A stretch of 64,000 bases of DNA, from contig JAEZTC010000011.1 of assembly GCA_023421675.1 (NCBI GenBank), positions 1 through 64,000 on the forward strand, read 5' to 3'. Position numbers and translations under genes: made by a program. This document shows positions 1-6,909 of the stretch, in pieces (position 1 is the stretch's first letter; the number at the start of each line of letters is the position of its first letter). This stretch comes from Bacillota bacterium (lineage in GTDB: Bacteria; Bacillota; Clostridia; Acetivibrionales; JANLFN01). The notes under the pieces are model-generated. The model was not told the DNA's origin and did no database searches. It worked only from the letters and a program-made list of their open reading frames with translations.

Positions 1-162
1 GTATGCATAGATACTGCATTTATACTTATCAGTGTATCTCTTAAGCAGTGATAGGTAATAGTCTTTATCCTCATTATCCCTAAATAAAAGAAATTCCGAA
101 ACACTTCTGCAGATTATATGGTAAACAACTTCCGGAGATTTAAGTCTTGCTTTTCGTGGCAT
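1..162 (-). CDS. IS200-like / REP-associated tyrosine transposase, N-terminal part (runs off window)
   Basis: The minus strand encodes 54 residues beginning MPRKARLKSPEVVYHI and open to the window edge, so this is the N-terminal part of a longer gene. The start (basic residues, then a VYHI..R..... motif followed by an acidic, aromatic helix) matches the Y1 single-strand transposases related to IS200 TnpA and REP-associated transposases. The HUH and catalytic Tyr motifs would lie outside the window, so activity cannot be judged. The start ATG is at 160-162 with a weak GAAGTG-like ribosome site. Just upstream, a GGGGAC-type motif abuts the stop codon of the aminotransferase gene, suggesting the element inserted there. 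Confidence 0.7.
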   Translation of the reverse strand, partial: MPRKARLKSPEVVYHIICRSVSEFLLFRDNEDKDYYLSLLKRYTDKYKCSIYAY

Positions 163-238
163 CAAATCACTTCAGTCATATTTTACCATATTATATAGGA
201 TAATGGTAGCACTTATTTGTAATTTTTTGTCACTTATT

Positions 239-252
239 GAGAAGCGTCCCCA
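239..252 (-). repeat. GGGGAC-type motif at presumed end of the transposase element
   Basis: Read on the minus strand, the sequence immediately after the TGA of the aminotransferase gene is TGGGGACGCTTCTC. Motifs of the form TGGGGAC followed by (A/C)GTTCT-like bases commonly accompany REP/IS200-type transposase genes in Clostridia (family knowledge). A related copy, TTGGGGACAGTTTTC, lies at 5872-5886 inside the comEA element. The motif is seen directly; its role as a transposon end is inference. Confidence 0.35.
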
Positions 253-1413
253 TCAAAAATCAATTTTTGAAATACGTTGAAAAGCTTCCTTAAGCCTTTC
301 CTTACCTATCGTCAACGAAATCCTTATATATCCTTCCCCAGTTTGTCCATAGCCACTGCCGGGTGCTACTACTACCCCTGTTTTCTCCAGCAGCATATTT
401 GAAAATTGCTTTGAAGTATACCCTTCGGGTACTTTAACCCATATATAAAAAGCCCCCTGAGGAACGTTAAATTCTAATCCGCAGCTTCTTAGCTCATCCA
501 TTGCAAGGTTTCTTCTTTTCTCATAGATTTGACACATTTCTTTAGCAAATTCATCTCCCTTTTCAAGAGCTTCTACTCCTGCAACCTGAATAGCTGTAAA
601 TACTCCCGAGTCAATATTTTCCTTCATTTTTTTTAGCTTTGATATGACCTCACTGCACCCAACTGCATAACCTATCCGCCAACCTGTCATGTTATATGAT
701 TTTGAAAGGGAATGGAATTCCACTGCAGTTCTCATTGCCCCCTCAGCTTGAAGTATGCTTGGAGCTACAATACCATCAAATGTAAATTCTGAATACGCAT
801 TGTCATTACAAACAACAATTTCGTTTTCAATTCCATAATTTACGATCTTCTGAAAAAAGTCCAAATCAGCTACTGTACCAGTTGGATTGTTGGGGTAATT
901 TACAAAAAGTATTTTACTTCTTTCTGCTACCTCTTTTGGAATTGTATTTAAATCAGGCAAATACCCATTTTTACTGAGTAGTGGCATAGGGTATGGAACC
1001 CCACCTGTTAAAGCTGTTGCGAGCTTATAAACCGGATATTGAGGATCAGGTACTAACGTAAAATCACAATCATTAACCAGTGCAAAAAATATGTGTGCAA
1101 TACCTTCTTTTGATCCTAATAACGCTACTACTTCAGTTTCGGGATCTATCAATACATTAAATCTTTTCTTATAATATTTAGCAACAGCTTCACGGAATTC
1201 TCTGCATCCGCTGTATTCGGGGTAAGAATGATAAACCGGGTTTTTAACTGCTTCTATAAGTCTACTTACTATAAAATCAGGGGTAGGAATATCAGGATCA
1301 CCAATCCCAAGATTTATTACATCTACACCCCTTTCCTGTGCCATTTTTATATTTGATTCAATTTCAACAAAAAGATAAGGCGGTGCATTATCCAATCTTC
1401 TAGCCTGCTTCAT
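253..1413 (-). CDS. dapL: LL-diaminopimelate aminotransferase-type PLP enzyme
   Basis: A 386-residue class I/II aminotransferase, best matched to the DapL group, which converts tetrahydrodipicolinate to LL-diaminopimelate for lysine and peptidoglycan synthesis in the cytoplasm. Visible signatures are the N-terminal PPYLFVEI segment, NLGIGDPDIPTP, the NYPNNPTG loop, and the PLP-binding lysine in SLSKSYNMTGWRIGY. The length is normal for the family. The start at 1413 has a strong GGAGGT site 6 bases upstream. It appears to be a single-gene unit. Without alignment, a related alanine or aspartate aminotransferase of fold I cannot be excluded, but the DapL-like N terminus favours this call. Confidence 0.8.
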   Translation of the reverse strand: MKQARRLDNAPPYLFVEIESNIKMAQERGVDVINLGIGDPDIPTPDFIVSRLIEAVKNPVYHSYPEYSGCREFREAVAKYYKKRFNVLIDPETEVVALLGSKEGIAHIFFALVNDCDFTLVPDPQYPVYKLATALTGGVPYPMPLLSKNGYLPDLNTIPKEVAERSKILFVNYPNNPTGTVADLDFFQKIVNYGIENEIVVCNDNAYSEFTFDGIVAPSILQAEGAMRTAVEFHSLSKSYNMTGWRIGYAVGCSEVISKLKKMKENIDSGVFTAIQVAGVEALEKGDEFAKEMCQIYEKRRNLAMDELRSCGLEFNVPQGAFYIWVKVPEGYTSKQFSNMLLEKTGVVVAPGSGYGQTGEGYIRISLTIGKERLKEAFQRISKIDF

Positions 1414-1532
1414 TTTTGACCTCCAATTCAGTCATTCATTGTTAATTATATGATTAAATAATGAAATGTATGGTAAAGACTATTAACTTGATTTATATTT
1501 CCAGGCAATTAAAAAAGCCTTTATAGCCATGT

Positions 1533-1538
1533 TATAAT
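1533..1538 (+). promoter_or_regulatory. -10 box (TATAAT) ahead of the small membrane-protein ORF
   Basis: A perfect TATAAT lies about 36 bases before the ATG at 1574. No good -35 hexamer is present 17 bases upstream, so this is a partial promoter match only. Confidence 0.4.
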
Positions 1539-1573
1539 ACTATTTGTAAATATTTTACATAGGGGATAAATCT

Positions 1574-1726
1574 ATGAGAGTTAAGAGAGTTGAGAAATTT
1601 AAAAGGAACAGAAGAAAAAAAATGAGAAGATTTGTTTTATATACATTCATTCTTCCCATTTCCTGTATTCTTTTAGGATATTTAATTACTTCACTTATTA
1701 TTCTGCCATCAATGTCAGGCAAATAA
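1574..1726 (+). CDS. Small basic single-pass membrane protein (50 residues)
   Basis: A 50-residue ORF starts with MRVKRVEKFKRNRRKKMRR, followed by one hydrophobic segment of about 24 residues (FVLYTFILPISCILLGYLIT...) and a short tail ending SGK. The AGGGG ribosome site at 1561-1565 is well placed before the ATG, and a TATAAT precedes it. The stop codon at 1724-1726 directly abuts the convergent lipoprotein gene. The basic-then-hydrophobic layout resembles small N-in membrane proteins or the anchor of SPOR or LysM-type proteins, but no further domain is present. Function is unknown. Confidence 0.55.
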   Translation: MRVKRVEKFKRNRRKKMRRFVLYTFILPISCILLGYLITSLIILPSMSGK

Positions 1727-2773
1727 CTATTTCTGAATTATTGAAGCATTCCTTGCTATAGGCTTGTCAAAAGCCATGTGTACAAAGGCTTTCTGTTTTT
1801 GACCATCAATTAGGAATTGTACTGATTTGTTGCCTGAAACCTCAGTAATTGAATTAACTATTGAATTTATAATCATTGATTCACCTGCGGAACCAGTATG
1901 ACAATTATCAATAAATTCTTTAGAAAGGTTTAAGTTGCACACTCCGTTTTTTGTTTCAACAGATAATACTTTCGCTCCTTTGGGAATAACATTTCCAAGG
2001 CCTTTTGTAACCGGTCCCTTAGCAAGCTCTTCAAAGATAACAGCTTCAATTTTTCGGCCTTTTTCATATGTTACATCTCTTTTCTCAGCAACAACTTTGT
2101 CAGCATTTGCGTTACCGAAGTAAAGGGTAATTGTTTTTGTTTCAGAAGGAAAAGGTTCACCATTTTCAGTTAGTTTTGTGTATGTCATCTCTCCATAAGG
2201 CATGCCGCTTGGTCCAATCCATTCATTACCATCAATAAGTATGTGAACTTTTTCTATTCCCGGAATTTCAGTTAAGGTATTTACTAAAGAGACTTTTTCC
2301 AATATCTCTGCAGTATCATTAGGTTTAGTGAATTCCTGTGAAAAATCAAGTGTTACAACCTTATTTACAACCTTTGCACCAAGAAGTCTGGTATCCGATG
2401 GTATAGATACACTCATTCTTTTAGTATCCTTAGGTCCTTCAATCAGTGCAGCAACAGCCGCCTTTACAATAGCACCATCTTTAACCTCTATCTCTCTTTG
2501 CTCATTAAGAACTGTAATACCTTGTTTTCCAGGATAATAAAGTTTCATTGTGACTTTTTTAATATTTCCGGTAACAGCAGTAGTAGTCGCAGCAGTTTCA
2601 GGTGACTTTTCCATATCACCCACTTCTGAATTTAATGTAGTTAAATTCGCTGTAGAAGCACTGTTTGCATTCTCAAGCTTTTGCGAACATCCTGTAAAAA
2701 GCAAAGTCATTAGAAATAGTATTGAAAATATAACAGAAATAGCTTTTAATTTGTGATTAACCTGTTTAATCAT
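1727..2773 (-). CDS. Lipoprotein with two GerMN domains
   Basis: A secreted lipoprotein of about 348 residues. The signal peptide ends in the lipobox LLFTGC. Two copies of the GerMN (sporulation/spore germination) fold follow, roughly residues 70-190 and 215-335, each with a pattern like VTMKLYYPG...., EAVI/AAVAALIEGP, IP..T.LL and the ending VHILIDG or VQFLIDG. GerM-type proteins help assemble the sporulation channel or act in the envelope. The start was taken at 2773, not the upstream codon at 2785, because GAGGTG sits 4 bases before this ATG. In the uninterrupted chromosome this gene would lie about 80 bases downstream of comEA on the same strand. Confidence 0.85.
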   Translation of the reverse strand: MIKQVNHKLKAISVIFSILFLMTLLFTGCSQKLENANSASTANLTTLNSEVGDMEKSPETAATTTAVTGNIKKVTMKLYYPGKQGITVLNEQREIEVKDGAIVKAAVAALIEGPKDTKRMSVSIPSDTRLLGAKVVNKVVTLDFSQEFTKPNDTAEILEKVSLVNTLTEIPGIEKVHILIDGNEWIGPSGMPYGEMTYTKLTENGEPFPSETKTITLYFGNANADKVVAEKRDVTYEKGRKIEAVIFEELAKGPVTKGLGNVIPKGAKVLSVETKNGVCNLNLSKEFIDNCHTGSAGESMIINSIVNSITEVSGNKSVQFLIDGQKQKAFVHMAFDKPIARNASIIQK

Positions 2774-2852
2774 TTTACACCTCATAATTCTACCAGAATA
2801 TCATTTTGCTATTAACATAATATATATTTCCGGGGTATGATATTCCACAAAA

Positions 2853-2950
2853 TTAAACTGTTATACTATCTTTCATTTTATTGTACTTGTTTTGCTTGAT
2901 ACCAGGTATTTTCATAATGTCTTCAGGTTTTTTAAATGGGCCGTTTTTTT
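2853..2950 (-). pseudogene. comEA: comEA 3' fragment (second half of the helix-hairpin-helix domain)
   Basis: Read on the minus strand, the frame gives ..KNGPFKKPEDIMKIPGIKQ then NKYNKMKDSITV and a stop at 2853-2855. This is the typical ComEA C terminus (NGPF, EDI.KIPGI, K.. ITV). There is no start codon or upstream ComEA sequence here. The preceding frame runs into a stop around 2980, in unrelated sequence. The matching 5' part ends at 22519, about 19.6 kb away. Joining base 22524 to base 2950 gives a continuous ..EFRQKNGPF.. reading. Confidence 0.85.
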
Positions 2951-2985
2951 CACTGGTAACCATTGGTGTTTTAATGTTGAAAACC
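2951..2985 (+). repeat. Left end of the element (imperfect terminal inverted repeat)
   Basis: Reading inward: CACTGG, TAACCATTGG, then TGTTGAAAA at 2975-2983. The right end read inward has TAACTATGAA, then TGTTGAAAA. The similarity is short and imperfect, with different spacing. This is consistent with recombinase binding arms rather than a classical IS inverted repeat. Confidence 0.5.
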
Positions 2986-3091
2986 TATCATTCCTTGTAA
3001 CAGAAGTGCAGAACACTTGTTGAAAACTCAATTGTGTTTAAAACAATCAAATTTGTAGATTTTATAAGTTTATTTTATCATAAATTCTTGT

Positions 3092-3955
3092 TTATTCCTC
3101 AATTATTTTCCGTAATATTCTCTCTCGTAAGACATATTTGTCATGGTCTTCAATGTACTCAAATACCTTAAATATTACTAAAGGCTCGTTTTTAAATATC
3201 TTTTGAATATGAAAATCATCTTTTTTCCCTAAAGCTGTTGGAATATATTCAGAGTTCTTATGATATAGATGCTCCTTATCGTCAGACAAAAGCAATAGCC
3301 AATGTTCATATCTACTGTCCAAATATGCTATTTCATCAATTATTCGAAAATTATACCTAAATGTTAAAGCCATTTTGATGATTTTTTCTCTACGCTTTTT
3401 GCGATTTACTTTGCTCTGCCTTTTTATGTTTATATCAACAGGAAGCAGTTGCCGTTTGAACTGGAGACAATTATGGCCATCTTCAACACTAATAATCTGG
3501 TGATTTATTTCAGAACTAAAACACCACCTTATAGTACCGAACTGATATGGAATAAAGCGAAAGAATATACACATATCACAGTGGTGTTCATTGCTATCAA
3601 TGTTTACCTTTATCTTATTTAAACTCTTTTTTATGGGTTTGTATCTTGTACCGTTATATATTTCCCGTCTGATATCACTTATTGCTATGCTATCCGAATA
3701 TTTTTCAGACGTATATATTTTTTGTTTTTTTTCATTTTCTTGTTTTATCATTTGCATACTTTTTTTAATATAACTATCATCGATGTTTTCAGTTAGAATT
3801 TTATAGTATTGGCAAGATTCTGCTTCTATATTAGATATCTTTGAAATCTTTTTGATTACTTCCTGGCAAATGCAAAATTTTTCCCTTTCTTCTCTTCCAT
3901 TAATTTTTATATGTCTACAATAGGTGCAAATATAACAAATTTTAGTCTCATTCAT
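3092..3955 (-). CDS. Unknown protein with two Cys4 (zinc-finger-like) modules
   Basis: A 287-residue protein that I do not recognise. The N terminus has CYICTYC at residues 7-13, CIC at 28-30 and Cys48. A second similar cluster begins HHCDMC near residue 125 and continues with W-C and C-L-Q-F further on. The two blocks look like copies of one CxxC...C...C module, probably metal-binding. The middle (about 60-120) is charged and Lys-rich, and the C-terminal ~90 residues lack Cys. A RBS of AAGGAT type lies before the ATG. It is the outermost cargo gene at the left end of the element. No function is proposed. Confidence 0.75.
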   Translation of the reverse strand: MNETKICYICTYCRHIKINGREEREKFCICQEVIKKISKISNIEAESCQYYKILTENIDDSYIKKSMQMIKQENEKKQKIYTSEKYSDSIAISDIRREIYNGTRYKPIKKSLNKIKVNIDSNEHHCDMCIFFRFIPYQFGTIRWCFSSEINHQIISVEDGHNCLQFKRQLLPVDINIKRQSKVNRKKRREKIIKMALTFRYNFRIIDEIAYLDSRYEHWLLLLSDDKEHLYHKNSEYIPTALGKKDDFHIQKIFKNEPLVIFKVFEYIEDHDKYVLRERILRKIIEE

Positions 3956-4081
3956 TTAATACATCCTTATAATATAATTTTAGAGCGACATTCCACTTAA
4001 AAAATATATGGAAGTTGAACCTCTTTTGCAAATTAGATAATTAAGCCTTCATAAAAAAGGTTTAGGTCTCAATAAATTCTT

Positions 4082-4336
4082 TCATTCTTTTATTTTAAAT
4101 TCTGTGTTAATTAATCCAATATATATTAAATGTTCAATTACCGAAGACTTTGTTAATCCTGTATCTTCACAAATTTCTCCAATTGCTTCAATAAGTACTA
4201 ATGGGATTTGACTTGAAAGCATTGACTTTGATAATGACTTTCTTTTTTTATAAATATAAAACGATTGATTGTTTTGCTCATATTTTTCAGCACTGTACCT
4301 TTTTAATAATTGATTGACTCTAGCCTGTAAATCCAT
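4082..4336 (-). CDS. Small ribbon-helix-helix-like regulator
   Basis: An 84-residue protein. The C-terminal half (IPLVLIEAIGEICEDTGLTK then SSVIEHLIYIGL) has the strand-helix-helix pattern of CopG/Arc-type DNA-binding proteins. The N terminus is basic and polar. It has a good AGAGGTGA ribosome site. It is transcribed divergently from the XRE gene at 4560, with a perfect palindrome between them, so mutual regulation is plausible. It could also be an antitoxin-like protein, but no toxin partner is evident next to it. Confidence 0.6.
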   Translation of the reverse strand: MDLQARVNQLLKRYSAEKYEQNNQSFYIYKKRKSLSKSMLSSQIPLVLIEAIGEICEDTGLTKSSVIEHLIYIGLINTEFKIKE

Positions 4337-4471
4337 AACTCACCTCTATTGATATTGTTTTGCTCAGTTTTTAGCAACATACCACATTTTTTCTGTATAA
4401 TAAAATTAGTTATAATTATCCATATATGAAAGCTAATTCATTAGCGGTTACAGGATTATGATACCACCATG

Positions 4472-4486
4472 TAGACAATTTGTCTA
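4472..4486. promoter_or_regulatory. Palindromic operator candidate between divergent regulators
   Basis: TAGACAA-T-TTGTCTA is a perfect 7-base inverted repeat with a single central base. It sits between the RHH-like gene (minus) and the XRE gene (plus), the position expected for an operator of an XRE dimer. Only one copy is seen. Confidence 0.5.
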
Positions 4487-4559
4487 TATAAACAGAGACA
4501 TTACGGTTGTATAAATTCTATTTGAAACCTTATAAAGTAATATGTAATAGGGGGCTTAT

Positions 4560-4880
4560 ATGGGAGAAAGTGATTTAGGCAAAAGAATAAAACATTCACG
4601 TGAGAAAATTAACTTAACCCAACAACAATTGGCTGATGCATGTGGCATCGGATTATCTCATATGGGGTATATCGAGAGAGGAAAACGTGTCGGTAATATT
4701 TTTCTTTTAAATAAAATAGCACATGAGCTCCATATAACCCTTGATTATTTAGTGAATGGCGAAAGCTCCTCCCTAGTAGAAGAAACTATTAAAGATATTG
4801 AGCAACAAATAAGAAACTATTCAAAAGAAGATATAGCTCAACTAAGAGCTATAATAAAGGCATACAGACCTCGTTCGTAA
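4560..4880 (+). CDS. XRE-family helix-turn-helix regulator
   Basis: A 106-residue protein with a Cro/cI-type HTH at about residues 7-62 (LGKRIKHSREKINLTQQQLA, GIGLSHMGYIERGKR), ending in ITLDYLVNG. A charged helical tail (to residue ~100) may dimerise. It has a strong AGGGGG ribosome site. It is the only plus-strand gene in the element and is divergent from the RHH-like gene. It is likely a repressor binding the palindrome at 4472-4486, controlling itself and perhaps mobility or cargo expression (inference). Confidence 0.85.
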   Translation: MGESDLGKRIKHSREKINLTQQQLADACGIGLSHMGYIERGKRVGNIFLLNKIAHELHITLDYLVNGESSSLVEETIKDIEQQIRNYSKEDIAQLRAIIKAYRPRS

Positions 4881-5150
4881 GTAATATTGCCCATAGTTTG
4901 AAGTACAATCTCAAATAATTATCCACTACATCCCTTTACTTATGCCTCTAAGAAATTTATTTACAGAAAGTAACTTCTTGCCTAAGTCAATTAATTTCGG
5001 TATTATCCTCAACGTAAAGATTGTCCCAACAATAAAGGAAAGTTACTAAAATCACTACCTTTGAATATTATATAGGATTTTGTTCATTGTTGAAGAATCT
5101 ATTATGTAATATGTCCCACAGCAACATATTATAAATCCCGTATAAAAATG

Positions 5151-5606
5151 CTACCTACTTGTATGGACATATTTCCTTATTTTGAAACCAAGGAAAAGCG
5201 AAGCACTTATACCCACAACACATTCAACTATTCGGACAATTGCCTGATAAATATTAGGGCTTTGGTCTATTGTTGTTAATCCAAACAAACAAATGCCTAT
5301 ACAAGCAGTCACTAACGATATTAGTATTATTCTTTTCTTTCTGGATTCCAATATATTGTTACTTTTTCGAACTTCTTTTTTTTCTGCCAGTTCTTTGTCT
5401 ATTATAGTTTTTTCATTCTTAATTAAATTATCAATACTGACTACAAAGTAATTACTAATTTCAATTAATTTATCAATTTCAGGTAATGACTGTCCCGACT
5501 CCCACTTTGAAACTGCTTGTCTGGACACATTCATTATTTCGGCAAACTCCTCTTGGGATAAATTTCTCTCTTTACGTAAATTTTGCAATTTTACTGAAAA
5601 ATTCAT
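5151..5606 (-). CDS. XRE regulator with C-terminal membrane segments
   Basis: A 151-residue protein. It has an XRE HTH (about residues 3-57: LRKERNLSQEEFAEIMNVSR, AVSKWESGQSLPEIDKL), a charged linker, then two hydrophobic helices (IILISLVTACIGICLFGL; IVECVVGISASLFLGF). Membrane-anchored XRE proteins of this type occur in Firmicutes as stress or bacteriocin-type regulators. The start was set at the ATG at 5604-5606, because GAGGTG lies about 7 bases upstream. The in-frame GTG at 5615 overlaps that ribosome site. Its signal is unknown. Confidence 0.8.
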   Translation of the reverse strand: MNFSVKLQNLRKERNLSQEEFAEIMNVSRQAVSKWESGQSLPEIDKLIEISNYFVVSIDNLIKNEKTIIDKELAEKKEVRKSNNILESRKKRIILISLVTACIGICLFGLTTIDQSPNIYQAIVRIVECVVGISASLFLGFKIRKYVHTSR

Positions 5607-6054
5607 TAATATCACCTCTTTTATATAATGCCATAAAAAGAATTAACATTCTACTAATTAACAGATGCTTTTTGTCAACTGTTGGTTGCATTTGCTTTTT
5701 TATCGACTTATAATCAAACTATTACAAGGGCAAAAAAGAAATCTGAATATTATGTAATTTTATGAACTGAAGAAAATAGGTAATACATTCAATGAATAAC
5801 AAAAGACACAAAATCTGAATATAGAATTCATAGAAAAGCAAAAAATCAATTAACATAAATAAAACTCATAATTGGGGACAGTTTTCTTTTACACAAAATA
5901 TAAGATAGTCTCGATTTGCAATCTTGTGATTAAAAAAGACCTCCTTATATTTTATCAAACTCGTAAAGAGACAAGCCTTTATTTATTGAACTTGTCTCTT
6001 TATATATAATATGTTAATGTGTAGTAAACTCATAGTTAGGTTAACTCGCAATAT
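5607..6054. other. Intergenic stretch without a gene
   Basis: AT-rich sequence between the membrane XRE gene and the MBL-fold gene. I see no credible ORF. It holds a hairpin (5965-6001) and a REP/IS200-type TTGGGGACAGTTTTC motif at 5872-5886, otherwise nothing recognisable. Confidence 0.5.
5965..6001 (-). terminator. Hairpin downstream of the MBL-fold gene
   Basis: AAAGAGACAAG (5965-5975) pairs perfectly with CTTGTCTCTTT (5991-6001), giving an 11-bp stem with a 15-base loop. The flanks are AT-rich but lack a clean U tract on the minus strand, so it is a probable but not strong terminator for the minus-strand cargo operon. Confidence 0.5.
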
Positions 6055-6903
6055 TTATAAATTTATCTCTAACCCATCATAAGCGATGTGATACCCATTT
6101 TTTATTGCTAACTTTTCCATCTCCTGATGAATATCATTCCCCTCGTGAGATATATGTGTTGCATAAATTATGCTGTTTTCATCTATAATTTTTTCTTCTT
6201 TCATTTTTCTAATAATATCAATAAATTGTCCTGCATCTAGATGCCCACCTGCATTAAAACCTTCACCATACGTATGGTCAAGTATAACTAAATCAAGTTT
6301 AAACTTTTTTAAAATATTCCACGCTCTGTCAGATAACCTTAACAAATCAGTTCCATACAAAATACTTTTATTGTTGTAGTTAATTATATATATTAAGGAG
6401 TTCTCACTAACATCATGTAAAGATTCTACGGCTGTGACAAAATACTTGCCAATCTTAATACAATCCCCATGAGTGATATACTTAATATCCATACAAAGTC
6501 TATCCAGCCAATTTTCATCAAACAAATCAGCATTGACTTCTTCAGTTTTGAGCCATCTATCTAAAGACTTTACGGTCTCTATAGATGCAAATAAATTAAT
6601 ATGTTCTACATTTTCCGTTGCATACTCTTTAAGACGTGTTATTAAGTGTCCTGCATCAAAATGGTCAGAATGTCCATGAGTTTGCAGGATATATTTGACC
6701 TTGGTTAAATCAATATTATACATAGCAGATGAAGTTACAACATCGGGTCCTAAATCAATAAGTAAATCTTCATTTATAAGTAAAGATGCTCTTTTCCTAA
6801 AATCGTTTCCTTTATTTATTCGGGCATTTTGGCATACTCTACATTTACAAAAGACCAACGGACATGATGTTGCCGCTGAAGTACCTAAAAACATTACTCT
6901 CAT
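6055..6903 (-). CDS. PhnP-like metallo-beta-lactamase-fold hydrolase
   Basis: A 282-residue protein with the MBL metal site: HGHSDH at residues 76-81, further His in the VESLHDV region, Asp in LYGTDLL, and His in the later ILDHTYG and ATHISHE segments. The early CKCRVC (Cys19, 21, 24) resembles the zinc knuckle of PhnP-type cyclic phosphate phosphodiesterases. PhnP hydrolyses cyclic ribose phosphates, so a phosphodiesterase role (possibly on a cyclic nucleotide or RNA end) is inferred. No phn genes are nearby. The start is 7 bases after the stop of the nuclease-fusion gene, and with only a weak ribosome site it is probably translated by coupling. Confidence 0.8.
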   Translation of the reverse strand: MRVMFLGTSAATSCPLVFCKCRVCQNARINKGNDFRKRASLLINEDLLIDLGPDVVTSSAMYNIDLTKVKYILQTHGHSDHFDAGHLITRLKEYATENVEHINLFASIETVKSLDRWLKTEEVNADLFDENWLDRLCMDIKYITHGDCIKIGKYFVTAVESLHDVSENSLIYIINYNNKSILYGTDLLRLSDRAWNILKKFKLDLVILDHTYGEGFNAGGHLDAGQFIDIIRKMKEEKIIDENSIIYATHISHEGNDIHQEMEKLAIKNGYHIAYDGLEINL

Positions 6904-6909
6904 TTAGTT

